From NCBI GenBank assembly GCA_011390885.1, contig JAABRO010000011.1, forward strand, positions 62,001 to 126,000: DNA of 64,000 nt, in the 5' to 3' direction. Shown here in pieces: positions 16,396 through 25,441 of this stretch. Each line of letters starts with the position of its first letter. Within the stretch, counting starts at the first letter, position 1. The notes beneath the pieces are model-generated. The model did not search any database. It was not told the origin of the DNA and was given only the letters and a program-made list of their open reading frames with translations. The translations under genes were made by a program, and so were the position numbers. Origin of the DNA: Gemmatimonas sp. GTDB taxonomy: Bacteria > Gemmatimonadota > Gemmatimonadetes > Gemmatimonadales > Gemmatimonadaceae.

Positions 16396-18281
16396 CACGC
16401 CCGTCCCTGCACGGCGGTCATCACCCCCGCCAACTCCGCCAGACTGATCGGCTTGTTCAGCACCAGGATGTCCTCGCGAGCGAGAAACGACGCGTCCTCG
16501 GGCGTCACCGCCCCTCCGGTCATGATGATGAGCCGCCGCCGCAGCGCCGGGTGCTGCACCGCCAGGGCCTCGGCGAGCGCCGCGCCGGACATGCGCGGCA
16601 TCATGAGATCCGACACGATGATGTCGAACGGCTCCTGCGACGCCAGCGCGAGCGCCGCCTCGCCATCGGGCGCCACCGACACGGTGTGCCCCATGCGGCC
16701 GAGCGCCCGCTGCATCACCGTCAGCAGCACCGGCTCGTCGTCCACCACGAGCACGCGCGACGGCACCGCCACACGCGGCGTCTCCACTTCGCCCGAATCC
16801 GGCTCCACGGCGTCGGCCGGCGCCGCGGGCAGGACGATGCGCACCTGGGCGCCGCCCTCCGGCCGGTTCTCGAGCGTGAGGGTCCCCCCGTGGGCCGCGA
16901 CCATGCCGCGCGTCACGAACAGGCCGAGCCCCGTGCCGCCGTCGCCGGCGCGTGTCGTCACGTACGGTTCGCCCAGACGTGGGAGCACCGCCGGGTCGAA
17001 CCCGGGGCCGTTGTCCCGCACGACCAGCTCGGCGTCGCCGCTGTCGGTGGTGCGGGTGGACACCACGATGCGCGCCACGGCGCCGGCCGGCAGCCGCTGC
17101 AGCGACTGCGCGGCGTTCACGAGCGGGTTCACGATCATCTGCACCAGCTGTCCCTCGTCGCCGAACACATCGGGCACGGGCTGCAGGTCGTTCGTGATCT
17201 CCACACGGTGGCGCAGCTGCGGCGAGGCGATGCGCAGCCCCGCGCGCACGACGTCCGCCAGCTTCACGCGGCGGAAGTGATCGCCGCGCACACCGTACGT
17301 GCGCAGACTCGTGACCACGCGGCCGATGCGACGTGCCCCGTCAATGGACTCCCGCAGCGCACTGCGCACCTCCGGTGCCGCCCCCGCCCCAAGCGTGCTG
17401 CGCAACTCCTCGAGATGAAACACGAGGTACTGCAGCGGATTGTTGATCTCGTGGCCGACTCCGGCGGCCAGCCGGCCGAGCGCGGCCAGCCGCTGCTGCT
17501 CGACGAGCGACTCCCGGGCCACGTCGCGCTCGCTGGTGCGCACCGCCACCTCGGCGCTAAGGCGAGACGAGAGGTCCGCGAGGCGACGCGCGTCGTCGGA
17601 GAAGCGCTGCAGCAGCTGCACCGTGAGCGGGAGCACCGCGAACACGTAGCCGGGGCTGGCGAGGTACATGAACTCCACGACGCCCGCCGCCACGAGGGCC
17701 TCCTCGATCATGCACACGGCGTAGAGCGAGAGCCCGATCACGATGCCCAGCGCGCTGCGGTCACCGCGTCGCACGCGCCGGATCTGCTGCACGAGGCTCG
17801 TGCCGAGCACGAGCAGCACCGCCAGGGCGATGCCGTCGCCAAGGTCGTTGAGCGGATGCACGCGCTCCTCGATGCCGAGCCAGGGCACCTGCACCTGCAG
17901 CACCGTCGAGCGGTCGAGCAGGAGGTCGGCCGCCGCCGCGGTTGCCGCCACCAGCACCGTGCTGCCGGCGAGCACCAGGCTCCAGCGCGGCATGGAGCGG
18001 ATCGCGCCCGAGGCATCGGCGAAGGTGAAGCGCATCCAGAGTGCGGCGTGCCCGGCCGCCACGGCCACGTTCGCCTGGACGATCGCCCCGCGCAGCGACA
18101 GGTCATCCGCGTTCATGTAGAACCAGAAGTCGAGCGCGCTGAACAGCCCCGCGGACAGCGCGATCGCCGCCATGAGGCGCACGCGTTCCCACCCCGGCGC
18201 CCGCGCGATGAAGAACATCACGGCGGCGCTGGCGGCCTGCAGGAACACGGCAACGAGGGAGACGACGGCGTGCAGGCTCAC
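16395..18281 (-). CDS. Hybrid membrane histidine kinase with C-terminal receiver
   Basis: Sensor kinase of 628 residues. The N-terminal 230 residues hold about eight hydrophobic helices and no obvious periplasmic domain. A short coiled coil then leads to the dimerisation box with phospho-acceptor His277 (G-V-G-H-E-I-N-N-P-L). The ATPase domain follows with an N box (V-N-P-L-V-N-A-A-Q), R-D-N-G-P-G-F-D and G-T-G-L-G-L-F. A receiver domain ends the protein, with V-V-D-D-E and phospho-acceptor Asp558 in S-D-L-M-M-P. It starts at GTG 18281 with GATATT six bases before it, consistent with leaderless transcription. No DNA-binding domain is fused and no partner response regulator is adjacent. Confidence 0.93.
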   Translation of the reverse strand: MSLHAVVSLVAVFLQAASAAVMFFIARAPGWERVRLMAAIALSAGLFSALDFWFYMNADDLSLRGAIVQANVAVAAGHAALWMRFTFADASGAIRSMPRWSLVLAGSTVLVAATAAAADLLLDRSTVLQVQVPWLGIEERVHPLNDLGDGIALAVLLVLGTSLVQQIRRVRRGDRSALGIVIGLSLYAVCMIEEALVAAGVVEFMYLASPGYVFAVLPLTVQLLQRFSDDARRLADLSSRLSAEVAVRTSERDVARESLVEQQRLAALGRLAAGVGHEINNPLQYLVFHLEELRSTLGAGAAPEVRSALRESIDGARRIGRVVTSLRTYGVRGDHFRRVKLADVVRAGLRIASPQLRHRVEITNDLQPVPDVFGDEGQLVQMIVNPLVNAAQSLQRLPAGAVARIVVSTRTTDSGDAELVVRDNGPGFDPAVLPRLGEPYVTTRAGDGGTGLGLFVTRGMVAAHGGTLTLENRPEGGAQVRIVLPAAPADAVEPDSGEVETPRVAVPSRVLVVDDEPVLLTVMQRALGRMGHTVSVAPDGEAALALASQEPFDIIVSDLMMPRMSGAALAEALAVQHPALRRRLIIMTGGAVTPEDASFLAREDILVLNKPISLAELAGVMTAVQGRA

Positions 18282-18287
18282 GCAGGC

Positions 18288-18293
18288 AATATC
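18288..18293 (-). promoter_or_regulatory. Candidate -10 box of the histidine-kinase gene
   Basis: GATATT on the minus strand, ending 6 bases before the GTG start at 18281. The same spacing is seen at 8078-8083 and 35361-35366. The -35 region is not recognisable. Confidence 0.35.
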
Positions 18294-18425
18294 GGCCGGA
18301 GCGGCTCCGGGAGCGAGCCGCCCCGTTCACCGTGAGCGCCAGCGCTGGCCGTGCGGCCTGCGTTTCCCGATCGTGCCCCGTGGCCTACCTTCGTGCAGTT
18401 CGTCCTCCCCCCTTTCCCTCCATTC

Positions 18426-21400
18426 ATGCCCCTGCTTCGCTCGCGCCTCGCCTGCGGCGCCGCGCTGGGTGCCGGCCTCGCCCTGACCGGCCTGGCCCCC
18501 GCCGCGCTCGCCCAACCCCTCGACTCGGCCACCGTCGCCGCCATGAAATGGCGCAACGTGGGCCCCGCCAACTTCATGGGTCGCCTCTCCGACGTGGTCG
18601 GCATTCCGAGCCCGTCCAAGACCGTCTTCGTGGCCGCAGCCGGCGGCGGCATCTGGAAGAGCACCAACAACGGCATCACCTGGCGCCCCACCTTCGACGA
18701 CAAGCGCGTCATCTCCATGGGCGTGCTGGCCATTGCCCCCTCCGACACCCAGCAGGTGTGGGCCGGCACCGGTGAGCCGAACTCGCGCAACTCCATCGAG
18801 CCCGGCGGCGGCATCTACAAGAGCACCGATGGCGGCCTCACCTGGACACTCAAGGGACTCGAGAAGACCGAGGCGATCGGTCGCATCGTGGTCCACCCCA
18901 CGAACCCGAACGTCGTGTACGTGGCCGCCCTCGGCGCCACCTGGCGCGCCAACGCCGAACGCGGCCTCTACAAGACCACCGACGGTGGCGACAGCTGGCA
19001 GCTGGTCAAGTTCGTGAGCGACAAGGCGGGCTTCGTGGACCTTGCGATGCACCCCACCAACCCCGACGTGCTCTTCGCGGCGAGCTGGGAGCGCTTCCGC
19101 ACCCCGTACTCGCTCAAGAGCGGCGGGCCGGGCTCGGGGCTGTGGAAGACGACCGACGGCGGCGCGACCTGGACCGAGGTGAAGGGGGGCAACTTCCCGG
19201 CGGGCATCAAGGGGCGCATGAGCGTGCGCTTCGCGGCCAGCAACCCGAACTACGTGTACGCGATGGTCGAGGCGGCGGACGCGGCCGAAGGGGTGAACTT
19301 CACCCCCGCGCGCGCGCCGAAGGACAACGGCCTCTGGCGCTCCACCGATGGTGGCGCCACGTGGACGCACATGAACAGCGCCAATGTGCGCCCGTTCTAC
19401 TACTCGCTGCTCGCGGTGGACCCCAAGAACCCGGAGCGCGTCTACTTCTCGAGCACGCAGCTGCAGCTCACCGACGACGGCGGGCGCACCTCGCGCAACG
19501 CGGCCCAGGGCGTCCACATCGACGACCACGGCCTCTGGATCGATCCGAACGATCCGCAGCGCTGGTTCATCGCCAACGACGGCGGCGTGGCCGTCACCTA
19601 TGACGGCGGCGGCAACTTCCTGCAGCCGCAGAACCTGTCGATCGCGCAGTTCTACGAAGTGAGCTTCGACATGGCGGTGCCGTACAACATCTGCGGCGGC
19701 GCGCAGGACAACGGCACGTGGTGCGGCCCCAGCCGCCGGCGCAGCGGCAACACGCCCCTGGCCTACTGGTTCACGATCGCCGGCGGCGACGGCTTCTACG
19801 CCGCGCAGGACCCCACCGACCCGGCGCTCGTGTACGGCGAGTCGCAGGGCGGCAACGTGTCGCGCGTGAACCTGCGCACCGGTGAGCGCTACTCGCTGCA
19901 GAAGCCGAGCTGGCAGGGGCGCTACGCGGAGTGGGAGGACAGCATTGCCGTGGTGCGCGGCGATCCGCTCGTGCCGGCCACGCGCGAGGTGGAGCGTCGC
20001 ATCGCGGCGCTGCGGGCGCGGCAGGCGAAGGATTCGGCCGACATGGTCATCCGCTACAACTGGAACTCGCCCTTCTTCCTCTCGCCGCACAATCCGTCGG
20101 TGCTGTACTTCGCCGGCAACAAGGTCATGAAGTCCATGAAGCGCGGCGAGGAGCTGCAGGTGATCTCCGGCGACCTGTCGAAGAACCTCGTGGCCAAGCT
20201 CGACACCGCGCTGCGCCTCACGGGCGGCATCACGCTCGACGCCACCGGTGCCGAGACGTACGGCACGGTCACGTCGCTCGCGGAGAGCCCGCTCAAGCCG
20301 GGGCTGCTCATCGCCGGCACCGACGACGGCAACGTGTGGAAGTCGTCGAACGACGGCGCCACGTGGGAGAACCTCACGTCCCGCTTTGCGGGCGCGCTGC
20401 CGAACGGCGGCGAGGTGTACGTCGCGCGCGTCGAGGCGTCATCGCACGACACGAGTACCTTCTACGTGGCGTTCGACAACCACCGCTGGGGCGACTTCAA
20501 GCCGTACCTGTTCATGACCACCGATGGCGGCCGCAGCTTCCGGTCCATCGTGAACAACCTGCCGGTGGGCGGCCCCGGTGACTTCGTGCGCGTGATCCGC
20601 GAGGATCCGCACAACCGCAACCTGCTGTTCGCGGGCACGTCGATCGCGGTGTACGCATCGCTCGACCGCGGCGCCACGTGGTCGCGCTTCATGGCGGGCA
20701 TGCCGAGCGTGCCGGTGTACGACCTCAAGATCCACCCGCGCGATCGCGAGCTCATTGCTGCCACGCATGGGCGCGGCTTCTGGATCGCCGACATCGCGCC
20801 GCTCGAGCAGCTGACGCCCACCGTGCTGTCGGCCGACGCGCACCTCTTCACACCCAAGCCCGGCTGGCAGTGGGGCGAAGGCCCGCTGCTCTCGGCCAGC
20901 GGCAACGGCAACGCGCAGGGCTTCTTCGCCACGCCGAACCCGTCGTACGGCGCGAGCATCAGCTATCGCGTGGGCGCCGGCCAGACCGGACAGGCGCGCA
21001 TCGCGATCGTGAACGCCGCGGGTGATACCGTGTCGCGCCTGCAGGGGCCGACACGTCCCGGCGTGCACACGGTGACGTGGAACTACGGCGTGCAGCGCAC
21101 GCAGGCCCCGACCGCACTGTCGCCGGCCGCGCGCCGCGACAGCATCCTGCGCGCCGTGCGCGCGCCCCAGGTGATCGACTCGCTCGCAGCGGCCAAGTAC
21201 GACAGCGCCGCACTGGCCACGGCGCGCACGCTGCTCGGCATCGACCGGCCGGCCGCTGGTGGCGGCGGGGGCGAGGGCGGCGGCGGCGGTGGTGGTGGTG
21301 GCGGCGGCTTCGGCGGCGGGGCCACGTCGTGCGAACGGCCGCTCACGCAGTGGGACACCTTCTGCGCGCGCCCGGGCGAGTCGCAGACCGTGCGGCAGGG

Positions 21401-21665
21401 ACTCGCGTCGGAGGCACCGACTGGCGGCCGTGCGGCGGCGCTGGCGGCAGGTGCGCCGGCCGTGCGGCGCATCTTCGACCTGATCGGCCTCGCACCACCG
21501 GCCGGTGGGCGCGGCGGATTCGGCGGGTTCGGCGGCGGGGCCTCCGCCACGACCGGCGACTACGGCGTGGTGCTGCGCATCGGCAACCAGGTGTACAAGC
21601 AGACGCTGCGCGTGGAAGACGTCGGCATGTCCGGCTGGGCCGCGATGTACGGCGGCAACCGGTGA
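18426..21665 (+). CDS. Large exported Asp-box (sialidase/VPS10-type) beta-propeller protein
   Basis: A 1079-residue secreted protein with signal peptide (cut near A-L-A-Q). It contains at least eight Asp-box repeats of the type S-T-D-G-G-x-T-W, spread through the first 760 residues, which build one or two propellers. It is often annotated as a glycosyl hydrolase, but no catalytic residues can be assigned. A C-terminal region carries a glycine-rich linker (about residues 942-960) and a second, shorter one near residue 1030. The start at 18426 is preferred over a frame open to 18351 because it gives a normal signal peptide. Function unknown. Confidence 0.85.
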   Translation: MPLLRSRLACGAALGAGLALTGLAPAALAQPLDSATVAAMKWRNVGPANFMGRLSDVVGIPSPSKTVFVAAAGGGIWKSTNNGITWRPTFDDKRVISMGVLAIAPSDTQQVWAGTGEPNSRNSIEPGGGIYKSTDGGLTWTLKGLEKTEAIGRIVVHPTNPNVVYVAALGATWRANAERGLYKTTDGGDSWQLVKFVSDKAGFVDLAMHPTNPDVLFAASWERFRTPYSLKSGGPGSGLWKTTDGGATWTEVKGGNFPAGIKGRMSVRFAASNPNYVYAMVEAADAAEGVNFTPARAPKDNGLWRSTDGGATWTHMNSANVRPFYYSLLAVDPKNPERVYFSSTQLQLTDDGGRTSRNAAQGVHIDDHGLWIDPNDPQRWFIANDGGVAVTYDGGGNFLQPQNLSIAQFYEVSFDMAVPYNICGGAQDNGTWCGPSRRRSGNTPLAYWFTIAGGDGFYAAQDPTDPALVYGESQGGNVSRVNLRTGERYSLQKPSWQGRYAEWEDSIAVVRGDPLVPATREVERRIAALRARQAKDSADMVIRYNWNSPFFLSPHNPSVLYFAGNKVMKSMKRGEELQVISGDLSKNLVAKLDTALRLTGGITLDATGAETYGTVTSLAESPLKPGLLIAGTDDGNVWKSSNDGATWENLTSRFAGALPNGGEVYVARVEASSHDTSTFYVAFDNHRWGDFKPYLFMTTDGGRSFRSIVNNLPVGGPGDFVRVIREDPHNRNLLFAGTSIAVYASLDRGATWSRFMAGMPSVPVYDLKIHPRDRELIAATHGRGFWIADIAPLEQLTPTVLSADAHLFTPKPGWQWGEGPLLSASGNGNAQGFFATPNPSYGASISYRVGAGQTGQARIAIVNAAGDTVSRLQGPTRPGVHTVTWNYGVQRTQAPTALSPAARRDSILRAVRAPQVIDSLAAAKYDSAALATARTLLGIDRPAAGGGGGEGGGGGGGGGGGFGGGATSCERPLTQWDTFCARPGESQTVRQGLASEAPTGGRAAALAAGAPAVRRIFDLIGLAPPAGGRGGFGGFGGGASATTGDYGVVLRIGNQVYKQTLRVEDVGMSGWAAMYGGNR

Positions 21666-21702
21666 GCCGGGCCGCGCAAGCGGCCTGAAGCGTGAGACGT
21701 GG

Positions 21703-21741
21703 ACGCGGGGGGCACGCTGTACAAGGCGTCGCCCCCCGCGT
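21703..21741 (+). terminator. Terminator hairpin after the Asp-box propeller gene
   Basis: ACGCGGGGGGC / GCCCCCCGCGT form a perfect 11-bp stem, with an inner ACGC/GCGT pairing in the 17-base loop. It lies 38 bases after the stop codon and is followed by TTACG rather than a long T-run. It probably ends the propeller transcript before the permease gene. Confidence 0.55.
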
Positions 21742-21825
21742 TACGATCCGGCATCGCACGCGGCAGGAATCGTCCCGGCAGCGTGCCCCGGTGTCGCCGC
21801 ACGCTGCCGTTTCCCTCTGCTCCAA

Positions 21826-23007
21826 ATGGCCGATTCCCTGACGACACCGCCGGCGAGCGATCCGGCCCGCAAGTTCCAGCGCGGCTTCCTGCTGCTGCTC
21901 GTTGCCGGCATCTCGGTGCTGTTCGTGCAGATGGTGCGCGACTTTCTGCTCGCCGTCTTCCTCGCGGCCATCTTCGCGGGCATGAGCTACCCGCTCTTCG
22001 ACCGCCTGCGAACCCGCATGGGGGGCCGGGAGAACATCGCGTCGATCACCACCATCCTGCTCATCCTGGTCGGTGTGATCGTCCCCCTCGCCGTGTTCAT
22101 GGTGTTCGTGGTGTCGGAGTCGGTGAGCATGTCGCAGGCCATTGCCGACTGGATCCGGAGCGAGCCGGACCGGTTCGGTCAGCTGCGCGAGTGGGCGTAT
22201 CGGCTGCCGGTCGTGGGCCGCCTGGTGCCGGAAAGCGATGTGCTGCTGGCCAAGCTCGGCGACCTCGCCGGCACGATCGGCCCCACCGTCGCCAGCAAGC
22301 TCGCCGCGTTCGGCGGTGCCACACTGAGCTTCCTGTTTCAGCTCTTCGTGTGCCTGTACGCGATGTTCTTCTTCCTCGTGGACGGACCGGGGCTGCTGCG
22401 ACAGATCCTGTACTACATCCCGCTCGGCTCGGCGCAGGAAGACCAGCTGCTCGAGCGCTTCATCTCGGTCACGCGCGCCACGATCAAGGGCTCGCTGCTC
22501 ATCGGGGTGATCCAGGGGCTGCTCGCGGGGCTCGCGTTCTGGGTGGCCGGTGTGCCGGCCGCGGCGTTCTGGGGCACGGTGATGGTGGTGTTCTCCATCA
22601 TCCCCGCCGTGGGATCGGCGCTGGTGTGGATCCCGGCCGTGGCCTACCTCTTCATTGCGGGTGACACCACCGCTGCGCTCGGGCTGCTCGCCTGGTGCGC
22701 CCTCGTGGTGAGTTCGGTGGACAACTTCCTGCGCCCGCTGCTCGTGGGGCGCGACGCGCGCATGTCCGACCTCATGATCCTGCTCAGCACCATGGGCGGC
22801 ATCGTGCTCTTCGGCGCGCTCGGCTTCATCGTGGGCCCCATCATCGCCGCGCTCTTCGTGACCGTGTGGCACATCTACGGCCACGCCTTCCGCGATTGGC
22901 TGCCCGAAGTGCCGGTCGGCTTCCTGAACGACCGGCTCACGGGCGATGATGACGAGGACACGGTCGTCGCGCCTCCTGCTGCCGGCCCGTCGCCCAACGA
23001 GCCGTAA
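21826..23007 (+). CDS. AI-2E/PerM-family membrane permease
   Basis: A 393-residue integral membrane protein with two helices near the start, a hydrophilic periplasmic-type stretch and five to six helices in the second half. It carries family features such as I-G-V-I-Q-G-L-L-A-G, and D-N-F-L-R-P-L-L-V-G-R followed by M-S-D-L-M-I-L-L-S. Members have been linked to autoinducer-2 export, Na+(Li+)/H+ exchange or unknown roles, so the substrate is open. The start at 21826 follows a loosely A-rich region; the longer upstream frame is not protein-like. Its stop codon touches the GTG of the next gene. Confidence 0.9.
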   Translation: MADSLTTPPASDPARKFQRGFLLLLVAGISVLFVQMVRDFLLAVFLAAIFAGMSYPLFDRLRTRMGGRENIASITTILLILVGVIVPLAVFMVFVVSESVSMSQAIADWIRSEPDRFGQLREWAYRLPVVGRLVPESDVLLAKLGDLAGTIGPTVASKLAAFGGATLSFLFQLFVCLYAMFFFLVDGPGLLRQILYYIPLGSAQEDQLLERFISVTRATIKGSLLIGVIQGLLAGLAFWVAGVPAAAFWGTVMVVFSIIPAVGSALVWIPAVAYLFIAGDTTAALGLLAWCALVVSSVDNFLRPLLVGRDARMSDLMILLSTMGGIVLFGALGFIVGPIIAALFVTVWHIYGHAFRDWLPEVPVGFLNDRLTGDDDEDTVVAPPAAGPSPNEP

Positions 23008-24651
23008 GTGCGCCTCGAGACACAGGCCGCGTCGCGTTCGCGTTCGCGTTCGCGCTTGCGCTTGCGCTTGCGCTGGCGGCAGCTGACGGCGGCCCTCGCC
23101 GTGGCCCTGCTCGCCGCCTGCGGCGACTCCCCCACGGCGCCCGGCACCACCACCCCTCCGCCCGGCACCATCCCGCCGGCACCGCCCACCCCACCGGCGG
23201 GTCCCATGCCCTCGCTGCCGCGCGAGTTTCGCGGGCTCTGGGTGGCCACCGTGGCCAACATCGACTGGCCGTCGCGGTCCGGGCAGTCGAAGGAGGCGCA
23301 GCAGGGCGAGCTGGTGAACATTCTCGATCGCGCACACGCCCTCGGCTTCAACGCCGTGATCCTGCAGGTGCGCGCCGCCGGAGATGCCCTGTTCCCCTCC
23401 ACGCTCGAACCGTGGAGCCGGTCGCTCACCGGCACCCAGGGCACCGATCCGGGGTGGGACCCGCTCGCCTTCGCCGTCACGCAGGCGCACGCGCGCGGCC
23501 TCGAACTGCACGCGTGGTTCAACCCGTTCCGTGCCGGCAACCTTTCCGATTCGCTCACACGATCGCCGCAGCACTTCGCCAACCGTCGCCCCGACCTCGC
23601 GCGCCGCTACTGCACGCAGCTGTGGTTCGATCCGGGGGAAGCCGACGTGCGTGACCACGCGCTGGCGGTGATCGCCGACGTGGTGCGGCGCTACGACGTC
23701 GATGCGGTGCACCTCGACGACTACTTCTACCCCTACCCCGACTCGCGCTGCGCCGGCCTGTCGTTCCCCGACAGCGCGCCCTACGCGCGGCACGTGGCCG
23801 GCGGCGGCACGCTCTCGCGCGACGACTGGCGCCGCGACAACGTGAACCGGTTCGTGGAATCGCTGCGGCCGCTCGTGCACGGCATCCGGCCGTTCGTGCG
23901 CGTCGGCATCAGCCCGTTCGGCATCTGGCGCCCCGGCACGCCGGCGGGCATCACGGGGCTCGACTCGTGGGGCTCGATCTTCGCCGACTCGCAGTGGTGG
24001 CTGAGCCGAGGCTGGGTGGACTACTTCGCGCCGCAGCTGTACTGGGCGCGCAGCAGCGCCGGGCAGAACTTCAACGTGCTGCTCGACTGGTGGGCCTCGC
24101 GCAACACCATGCGTCGGCACCTCTGGCCCGGGCTCGCCGCGTACCGCGTGGCCGACGGCACGTCCTCGGCGTTCAGCGCCGACGAGATCGAGGGGCAGAT
24201 CGGCGAAGTGCGGCGCCGCACCGACGGCACCGCGCTTCCCGGCGCGCCCACCGGCACGATTCTCTACAACACGTCGTCCGTCATGCAGAACCGCGGCGGC
24301 CTCGCCACGCGACTCGAGGGGGGTGTGTTCGCCGCGCGCGCGGTCGTGCCCGCCACGCCGTGGCTGGTCACCCCGGCGTGGAACGCCGCCGATCGCGAGA
24401 TCACCTTCGCGCGGGGGGCGACGTCGGGGTTCGTGCGACTGCGCGGCTCGCGTCCCCCGGAGGCGGTGCGCTGGTGGGTCGTGCGCTGGCGCGACGAGCG
24501 CGGCTGGACGCTGCGGCAATATCCCATCACCATGGACAGCGTGCCCTGGCCACGACTGGCCGACGGCCGCACGGCGACCGACGTGTCCCTCGAGTTCCTG
24601 GCGCCGAATGGCGTCGGGCTCGGCACCTACACGTTCGACGTGGCGCCCTGA
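23008..24651 (+). CDS. Family-10-like glycosidase (DUF187) lipoprotein
   Basis: A 547-residue exported protein starting at GTG directly after the permease stop. The n-region of its signal peptide is an Arg-Ser/Arg-Leu alternation encoded by hexanucleotide repeats. The helix ends in the lipobox L-L-A-A-C followed by G-D-S-P-T-A-P and a Thr/Pro linker. The domain begins R-E-F-R-G-L-W-V-A-T-V-A-N-I-D-W-P-S, the DUF187/GHL10 hallmark. It continues with V-I-L-Q-V-R, H-A-W-F-N-P-F, D-A-V-H-L-D-D-Y-F-Y-P-Y, and G-I-S-P-F-G-I-W-R. Some relatives act on peptidoglycan or other polysaccharides. Confidence 0.9.
   Translation: MRLETQAASRSRSRSRLRLRLRWRQLTAALAVALLAACGDSPTAPGTTTPPPGTIPPAPPTPPAGPMPSLPREFRGLWVATVANIDWPSRSGQSKEAQQGELVNILDRAHALGFNAVILQVRAAGDALFPSTLEPWSRSLTGTQGTDPGWDPLAFAVTQAHARGLELHAWFNPFRAGNLSDSLTRSPQHFANRRPDLARRYCTQLWFDPGEADVRDHALAVIADVVRRYDVDAVHLDDYFYPYPDSRCAGLSFPDSAPYARHVAGGGTLSRDDWRRDNVNRFVESLRPLVHGIRPFVRVGISPFGIWRPGTPAGITGLDSWGSIFADSQWWLSRGWVDYFAPQLYWARSSAGQNFNVLLDWWASRNTMRRHLWPGLAAYRVADGTSSAFSADEIEGQIGEVRRRTDGTALPGAPTGTILYNTSSVMQNRGGLATRLEGGVFAARAVVPATPWLVTPAWNAADREITFARGATSGFVRLRGSRPPEAVRWWVVRWRDERGWTLRQYPITMDSVPWPRLADGRTATDVSLEFLAPNGVGLGTYTFDVAP
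23032..23073 (+). repeat. Hexanucleotide microsatellite in the signal-peptide region
   Basis: Seven consecutive six-base units: TCGCGT three times, TCGCGC once, TTGCGC three times. They encode alternating Ser-Arg and Leu-Arg residues in the n-region of the lipoprotein at 23008. Six-base units keep the frame, so copy number could change without breaking the gene. Confidence 0.85.
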
Positions 24652-24770
24652 GTCACGCGTCGCGCGTGTCGCCTGCGCCCCTTGCCCTTGCCGCACGACC
24701 TTCTGAGCTTGCGGCAGGATCGTGGTCACCCAAGGGACGGCTCGCGGCGCGCGGGCGGGAGGAACAGGGC

Positions 24771-25088
24771 GTGGAGGATTGGTTGCTTGGCACATGGCGC
24801 CTCATGCGCGCCGACGCGGCGCTCGATTTCGCGCCCGGGGTGCGCATGGAGTTTCGCGACGCCGGCGACCTGCTCTATCACGTGGATGTCGGCGGACGCG
24901 ACCAGGTGATCGCCCTGCGCTACCGGATCGAGGGGGACACGCTGCACACCGAGAACCCCGCGGCGCCGCACAGCATGTCGGTGCGCTTCGCCCACGGCTT
25001 CGGCGGCGTGCTCATTCTCGACTTCGCCGGCCCGCGCGCGTGGCTCGTGCGCGAGGACGAACCGGCCATTCGCCGAGGGCCGGCGTGA
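24771..25088 (+). CDS. Hypothetical 105-residue protein, lipocalin-like start
   Basis: Soluble protein without signal peptide. The GTG start is chosen because GGGAGGAAC lies just upstream; the frame is open further up but is not protein-like. It opens with D-W-L-L-G-T-W-R-L, which resembles the W-x-L motif at the first strand of small lipocalin-like barrels, and the rest looks mainly beta (M-E-F-R-D-A-G-D-L-L-Y, V-I-A-L-R-Y-R-I). It overlaps the next gene by four bases (GTGA), supporting both as real. Confidence 0.6.
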   Translation: MEDWLLGTWRLMRADAALDFAPGVRMEFRDAGDLLYHVDVGGRDQVIALRYRIEGDTLHTENPAAPHSMSVRFAHGFGGVLILDFAGPRAWLVREDEPAIRRGPA

Positions 25089-25384
25089 GCCCGCAACGGT
25101 CACTCGCCACGCGCTGGCTCGCCTTCGAGGACCGGGCGTTCTGGTGGATCGGCCGGGCCGAGCGCTATCTGCGCGGCCTGCCCGAGAACACGCGCATCGT
25201 GCCCGGCACCTTCGAGCGCCTGCTCTTCCGCATCGCCATGGCGGCAATCGTCGGCATGATCGCCATCATGGCGGTGCCGTCGCGTACCTTCCGCATTCGT
25301 GCCCTGCTGCTGCTCCTGCTCGCGCTCTTCGTGCTCATCATGGGCGCGGCGTACCGCGACGCATTTCCGGGTCGCAAGCGCTAG
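25085..25384 (+). CDS. Hypothetical 99-residue protein with two membrane helices
   Basis: Starts at a GTG overlapping the previous stop codon by four bases. The N-terminal 50 residues are soluble (F-W-W-I-G-R-A-E-R-Y). Two adjacent hydrophobic helices follow (about residues 52-67 and 72-88), with a basic tail (F-P-G-R-K-R). It ends 57 bases before the alpha-2-macroglobulin gene. No family is recognised. Confidence 0.6.
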   Translation: MSPQRSLATRWLAFEDRAFWWIGRAERYLRGLPENTRIVPGTFERLLFRIAMAAIVGMIAIMAVPSRTFRIRALLLLLLALFVLIMGAAYRDAFPGRKR

Positions 25385-25441
25385 TCGGCGTACGCCGCGT
25401 CCGCGCTCGCTGCCTTCGCCCACCAACGGGAGCACGCGCTC

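Noticed and set aside
23032..23073. Short tandem repeat considered as a CRISPR-like array
   Set aside because: Units are six bases, contiguous and in-frame inside a signal peptide; there are no spacers.
21343..24795. 1150-codon minus-strand frame opposite the permease and glycosidase genes
   Set aside because: Shadow of well-supported plus-strand genes; composition not protein-like.
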